DNA from: Acidobacteriaceae bacterium | GTDB lineage: Bacteria; Acidobacteriota; Vicinamibacteria; Vicinamibacterales; CAVVIG01 | Reading direction: 5' to 3' | NCBI GenBank assembly: GCA_031274845.1 | Contig: JAISPN010000220.1 | Location: 1 to 8,109 of the forward strand | Length of the DNA: 8,109 nt | In this document: one piece after another, positions 5,485 to 8,109 of the stretch | Layout of the letters: each line of letters opens with the position of its first letter | Numbering within the stretch: the first letter of the stretch is position 1 | The notes under the pieces: model-generated | What the model saw: the letters and a program-made list of their open reading frames with translations, nothing else | Database searches by the model: none | Told to the model about the DNA's origin: nothing | Program-made: the position numbers and the translations under genes

Positions 5485-6212
5485 GCGCCATCCGCCGTGA
5501 CCGCGACCGTGTGCTCGAAGTGCGCCGCCAGACTCCGGTCGCGCGTCACCGCGGTCCAGCCGTCCGACAACACCTTCACCGCCGGCTTCCCGGCGTTCAC
5601 CATCGGCTCGATCGCGAGCACCATGCCTTCCGCCAGGCGCGGGCCGCGTCCCGGTTCACCGTAGTTCGGGATCTGCGGTTCTTCGTGCATCCGCTGTCCA
5701 ATCCCGTGTCCGACGAACTCACGCACCACCGAAAACCCCGCCGCCTCGACATGCGTTTGCACCGCGTGCCCGATGTCGGAGATCCGGCCGCCCGGCCGTA
5801 CCACCTCGATTGCCTTCCCGAGCGACTCCTCGGTCACACGCAGCAGACGCGCGGCCTCGTCCGAGACCTCACCCACCGGCAGCGTGATCGCGCTGTCGCC
5901 AAAATACCCGTCCAGCTCGGCGCCGACATCAATCGAGATGATGTCGCCCGCCTTGAGCACGCGCGCCTTCGACGGGATGCCGTGAATCACCTCGTCGTTG
6001 ATGGACGCGCAGATCGTCGCCGGATACCCGTTGTATCCCTTGAACGCCGGCGTCGCCCCCGCGGCGCGAATCAACTGCTCCGCCACCGCATCAAGATCCG
6101 CCGTGCTCACACCCACGGCGACTTTCGCCGAGAGCGCCGTCAACACCTCGCCAACGAGACGCCCCGCGGCGCGCATCCGTTCGAGTTCCGCGTGCGACCG
6201 GCAGACAATCAC
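5439..6212 (-). CDS. map: Methionine aminopeptidase, type I
   Basis: Removes the N-terminal methionine from new proteins in the cytoplasm. The 257 residues match type I enzymes without an N-terminal extension. All five metal ligands are visible: D95 (SIDVG), D106 (FGDSA), H169 (GHGIG), E202 (AIEPM) and E233 (HFEHT). The substrate-contacting H77 (EVIHGIP) and H176 (RMHEEP) and the W219 segment (DGWTAVTRD) are also present. The start is GTG 6212, whose bases overlap the adk TGA stop as GTGA, a sign of coupled translation. The 3' end overlaps infA by 46 nt. Confidence 0.96.
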   Translation of the reverse strand: MIVCRSHAELERMRAAGRLVGEVLTALSAKVAVGVSTADLDAVAEQLIRAAGATPAFKGYNGYPATICASINDEVIHGIPSKARVLKAGDIISIDVGAELDGYFGDSAITLPVGEVSDEAARLLRVTEESLGKAIEVVRPGGRISDIGHAVQTHVEAAGFSVVREFVGHGIGQRMHEEPQIPNYGEPGRGPRLAEGMVLAIEPMVNAGKPAVKVLSDGWTAVTRDRSLAAHFEHTVAVTADGAWILTAREQPVAAGR

Positions 6213-6895
6213 CGGACGACTCCACTTCCACCCGCGCCACCCGCCTGACGCGCCGATTCAATCGCCGCGTTCAGCGCCGCGGCGACACGATGCGGCGGCT
6301 GCGACCCATCGACCGCCCGAAACGTCGAACGCGGCCGGTAATACTCCACCAGCGGCTGCGTGTCGCGGTGATAGACCATGAGCCGTTCAAGAATCACCGT
6401 CTCATTGTCGTCGCTCCGCTGCTTCAACTGCCCTCCGCAAAACCGGCAGGCCACGATCCCGATATCGTTCGGATCGACCCCTTCGGCATTCCGTCCGCAG
6501 TCGTTGCAGACGACGCGCGAGGTGAGCCGTCGCACCAGTTCGGTTTCCGGCACGACGATGTCAATCACCACCAGCGGGTCGCGCCCTTCCATCAGCCGAT
6601 CGAGCGCCTCGGCCTGCGCCACGGTGCGCGGAAAGCCGTCGAGGATGAACCCCTTCCGCACATCCGCGCGGTCGAGACGTTCCTTGACGATATCGATGAT
6701 CACCTCGTCGCTCACGAGATCGCCGCGATCCATGATCGCCTTGGCCCGAAGGCCAATTTCCGTCTGCGCCTTGACCGCTTCCCGCAGCATGTCGCCGGTC
6801 GAGATCTTCGGGAGCCCCCGCTCGCGCGCAAAGCGCTCAGCCTGAGTTCCCTTGCCGGCGCCCGGAGGGCCCAGCACGATCAAATGCAATCCCAT
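6209..6895 (-). CDS. adk: Adenylate kinase, zinc-LID form
   Basis: Interconverts ATP and AMP with two ADP in the cytoplasm. The 228 residues include the P-loop GPPGAGKGT (9-17), the AMP-binding segment KISTGDMLREA (30-40), GFILDGFPRT (82-91) and the LID domain at about 123-163. The LID has two cysteine pairs, C130/C133 and C150/C153, as in zinc-binding bacterial adenylate kinases, followed by QRSDDNE with the catalytic Arg/Asp residues. The segment between the pairs (NAEGVDPNDIGIVA) lacks the usual Tyr-His motif. The C-terminus ends in a Gly/Ala-rich tail. ATG 6895 is 12 nt after the secY stop; GAGG lies very close to it (2 nt). Confidence 0.96.
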   Translation of the reverse strand: MGLHLIVLGPPGAGKGTQAERFARERGLPKISTGDMLREAVKAQTEIGLRAKAIMDRGDLVSDEVIIDIVKERLDRADVRKGFILDGFPRTVAQAEALDRLMEGRDPLVVIDIVVPETELVRRLTSRVVCNDCGRNAEGVDPNDIGIVACRFCGGQLKQRSDDNETVILERLMVYHRDTQPLVEYYRPRSTFRAVDGSQPPHRVAAALNAAIESARQAGGAGGSGVVR

Positions 6896-6907
6896 CGCCT
6901 CGAGCGC

Positions 6908-8109
6908 CTACGCTCTGCGGCTACGAATCCGGGTCTTCTTCATGAACCCGTCGTAGTGCCGCATGATCAGCTGACTCTCGATTTGATTCACGGTATCCAT
7001 CGCCACGCCGACGACAATCAGCAGCGAGGTGCCGCCGAAGTAAAACAGCACGCCCATGCCTTGCGTGATGAAACGCGGCAGGTTGGTGTCGAGCCATTCG
7101 CCGATGAAGGGAATCGGCGCGACACGGAACCCGCTCAGCAGGAACTGCGGAATGATGGCGATAATCGCCAGATAGATCGCGCCCGCGAGCGTGATGCGCG
7201 TCAGGATCGTGTCGATATACTCCGCGGTCCGCTTGCCGGGACGAATCCCGGGAATGAACCCGCCGTACTTCCGCATGTTCTCCGCCACATCGTCAGGGTT
7301 GAAGATGATGGCGGTGTAGAAGTAGGCGAAGAAAATGATGCCGGCGACAAACAGCAAGTTGTAGAGCGGCATCCCGAGCCCGATCTGGCTCGCGATCGCA
7401 TCCGCCCACTTGTTGCCCTGCCACATGCTGGCAATCGTCGCCGGGAACGCCAGAATCGACGAGGCGAAGATGACCGGAATGACGCCGCCCGTGTTCACCT
7501 TGAGCGGAATGTGCGTGCTCGACCCGCCGTACATCCGCCGGCCGACCATCCGCTTGGCGTACTGCACCGTCACGCGGCGATGCCCGCGCTCGACGAAGAT
7601 AATGGCCGCCACGACGACCGCCATCACCACGACGAGGATCAGCATCGAGAAGAGCCCGAGCTGTCCGGTGCGGATCTGATCGATCGTCTGGATGATCGCT
7701 CTCGGAAATCCGACGACGATGCCCGAGTAGATGAGGAGCGACATACCGTTGCCGATGCCGCGCTCGGTGATCTGCTCACCAAGCCACATCACAAAGCACG
7801 TCCCGGTCGTGAGCGTCAGCACCGTCAGCAACCGGAAGGCTATGCCCGGGTTGTAGACGAGCGGCAACCCGCCCGTGATGTTGGTCTGACGTTCGAGGAA
7901 GATCGCAATGCCCAGCGCCTGCACGACGCTCAGGAAGATCGTGCCGTAGCGCGTGTACTGCGTGATCTTGCGCCGGCCGAGTTCGCCTTCCTTCGACAGC
8001 TTCTCGAGATACGGCCAGACGACCGTCAGCAACTGCAGGATGATCGACGCGCTGATATACGGCATGATGCCGAGCGCGAAAATCGTCACCCGCGACAGGT
8101 TGCCCCCCG
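6908..8109 (-). CDS. secY: Preprotein translocase subunit SecY (5' end missing)
   Basis: SecY forms the membrane channel that exports and inserts proteins together with SecE, SecG and SecA. The window holds the last 399 residues, starting at GGNLSR just before TIFALGIMPYISASIILQLL; about 60-70 N-terminal residues with the first membrane helix lie outside. The remaining membrane helices are visible, including GIGNGMSLLIYSGIVVGF. The cytoplasmic loop with GIRPGKRTAEYI contains the conserved arginine equivalent to E. coli R357, important for SecA-driven export. The protein ends in the basic tail MKKTRIRSRRA. A GTG at 8089 is an internal valine, not the start. The gene precedes adk by 12 nt, the standard order at the end of the spc operon. 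Confidence 0.97.
   Translation of the reverse strand, partial: GGNLSRVTIFALGIMPYISASIILQLLTVVWPYLEKLSKEGELGRRKITQYTRYGTIFLSVVQALGIAIFLERQTNITGGLPLVYNPGIAFRLLTVLTLTTGTCFVMWLGEQITERGIGNGMSLLIYSGIVVGFPRAIIQTIDQIRTGQLGLFSMLILVVVMAVVVAAIIFVERGHRRVTVQYAKRMVGRRMYGGSSTHIPLKVNTGGVIPVIFASSILAFPATIASMWQGNKWADAIASQIGLGMPLYNLLFVAGIIFFAYFYTAIIFNPDDVAENMRKYGGFIPGIRPGKRTAEYIDTILTRITLAGAIYLAIIAIIPQFLLSGFRVAPIPFIGEWLDTNLPRFITQGMGVLFYFGGTSLLIVVGVAMDTVNQIESQLIMRHYDGFMKKTRIRSRRA

Noticed and set aside
5460..6248. Plus-strand open frame of 262 codons
   Set aside because: Antisense to map; His/Arg-rich composition typical of a mirror frame.

Overview
This window is the downstream half of a bacterial ribosomal-protein supercluster (the spc/alpha operon junction), read entirely on the minus strand. 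The order of transcription, from high to low coordinates, is secY (5' end cut off by the window edge), adk, map, infA, rpmJ, rpsM, rpsK, rpsD, rpoA, rplQ, ending in a strong intrinsic terminator at 1815-1853. Beyond the terminator are a small secreted cupin gene with its own ribosome binding site (1024-1704), about 870 bp with no convincing gene, and the 5' end of another secreted protein running off the left edge. The DNA is GC-rich, apart from an AT-rich island at about 640-830.

The ten operon genes are complete except secY and are very tightly packed: adk and map share a GTGA stop/start, map and infA overlap by 46 nt, and most other gaps are 9-30 nt. They supply the protein-export channel (SecY), adenylate kinase, methionine aminopeptidase, IF-1, ribosomal proteins L36, S13, S11, S4 and L17, and the RNA polymerase alpha subunit. 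Export, N-terminal processing, translation initiation, 30S assembly and transcription are therefore co-expressed. Adk, L36 and S4 are all the cysteine-containing, zinc-binding forms.

The only roomy gap in the operon is the 133 nt between rpsD and rpoA. It holds three different perfect 9-bp pairings, two of which are interleaved like a pseudoknot and two of which share bases, plus two 6-bp tetraloop hairpins. This looks like a switching cis-regulatory RNA leader for rpoA and is the most interesting feature of the window. The IF-1 is also divergent at positions that are normally conserved, and L17 and S11 carry Lys/Ala-rich extensions.

The organism is a GC-rich, free-living bacterium. Gene order alone does not settle the phylum. 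The long basic L17 tail and the secreted cupin and signal-peptide genes next to the operon would suit Acidobacteriota (for example Vicinamibacteria) or a neighbouring environmental lineage, but this is inference. No mobile element, CRISPR, tRNA or rRNA was seen.
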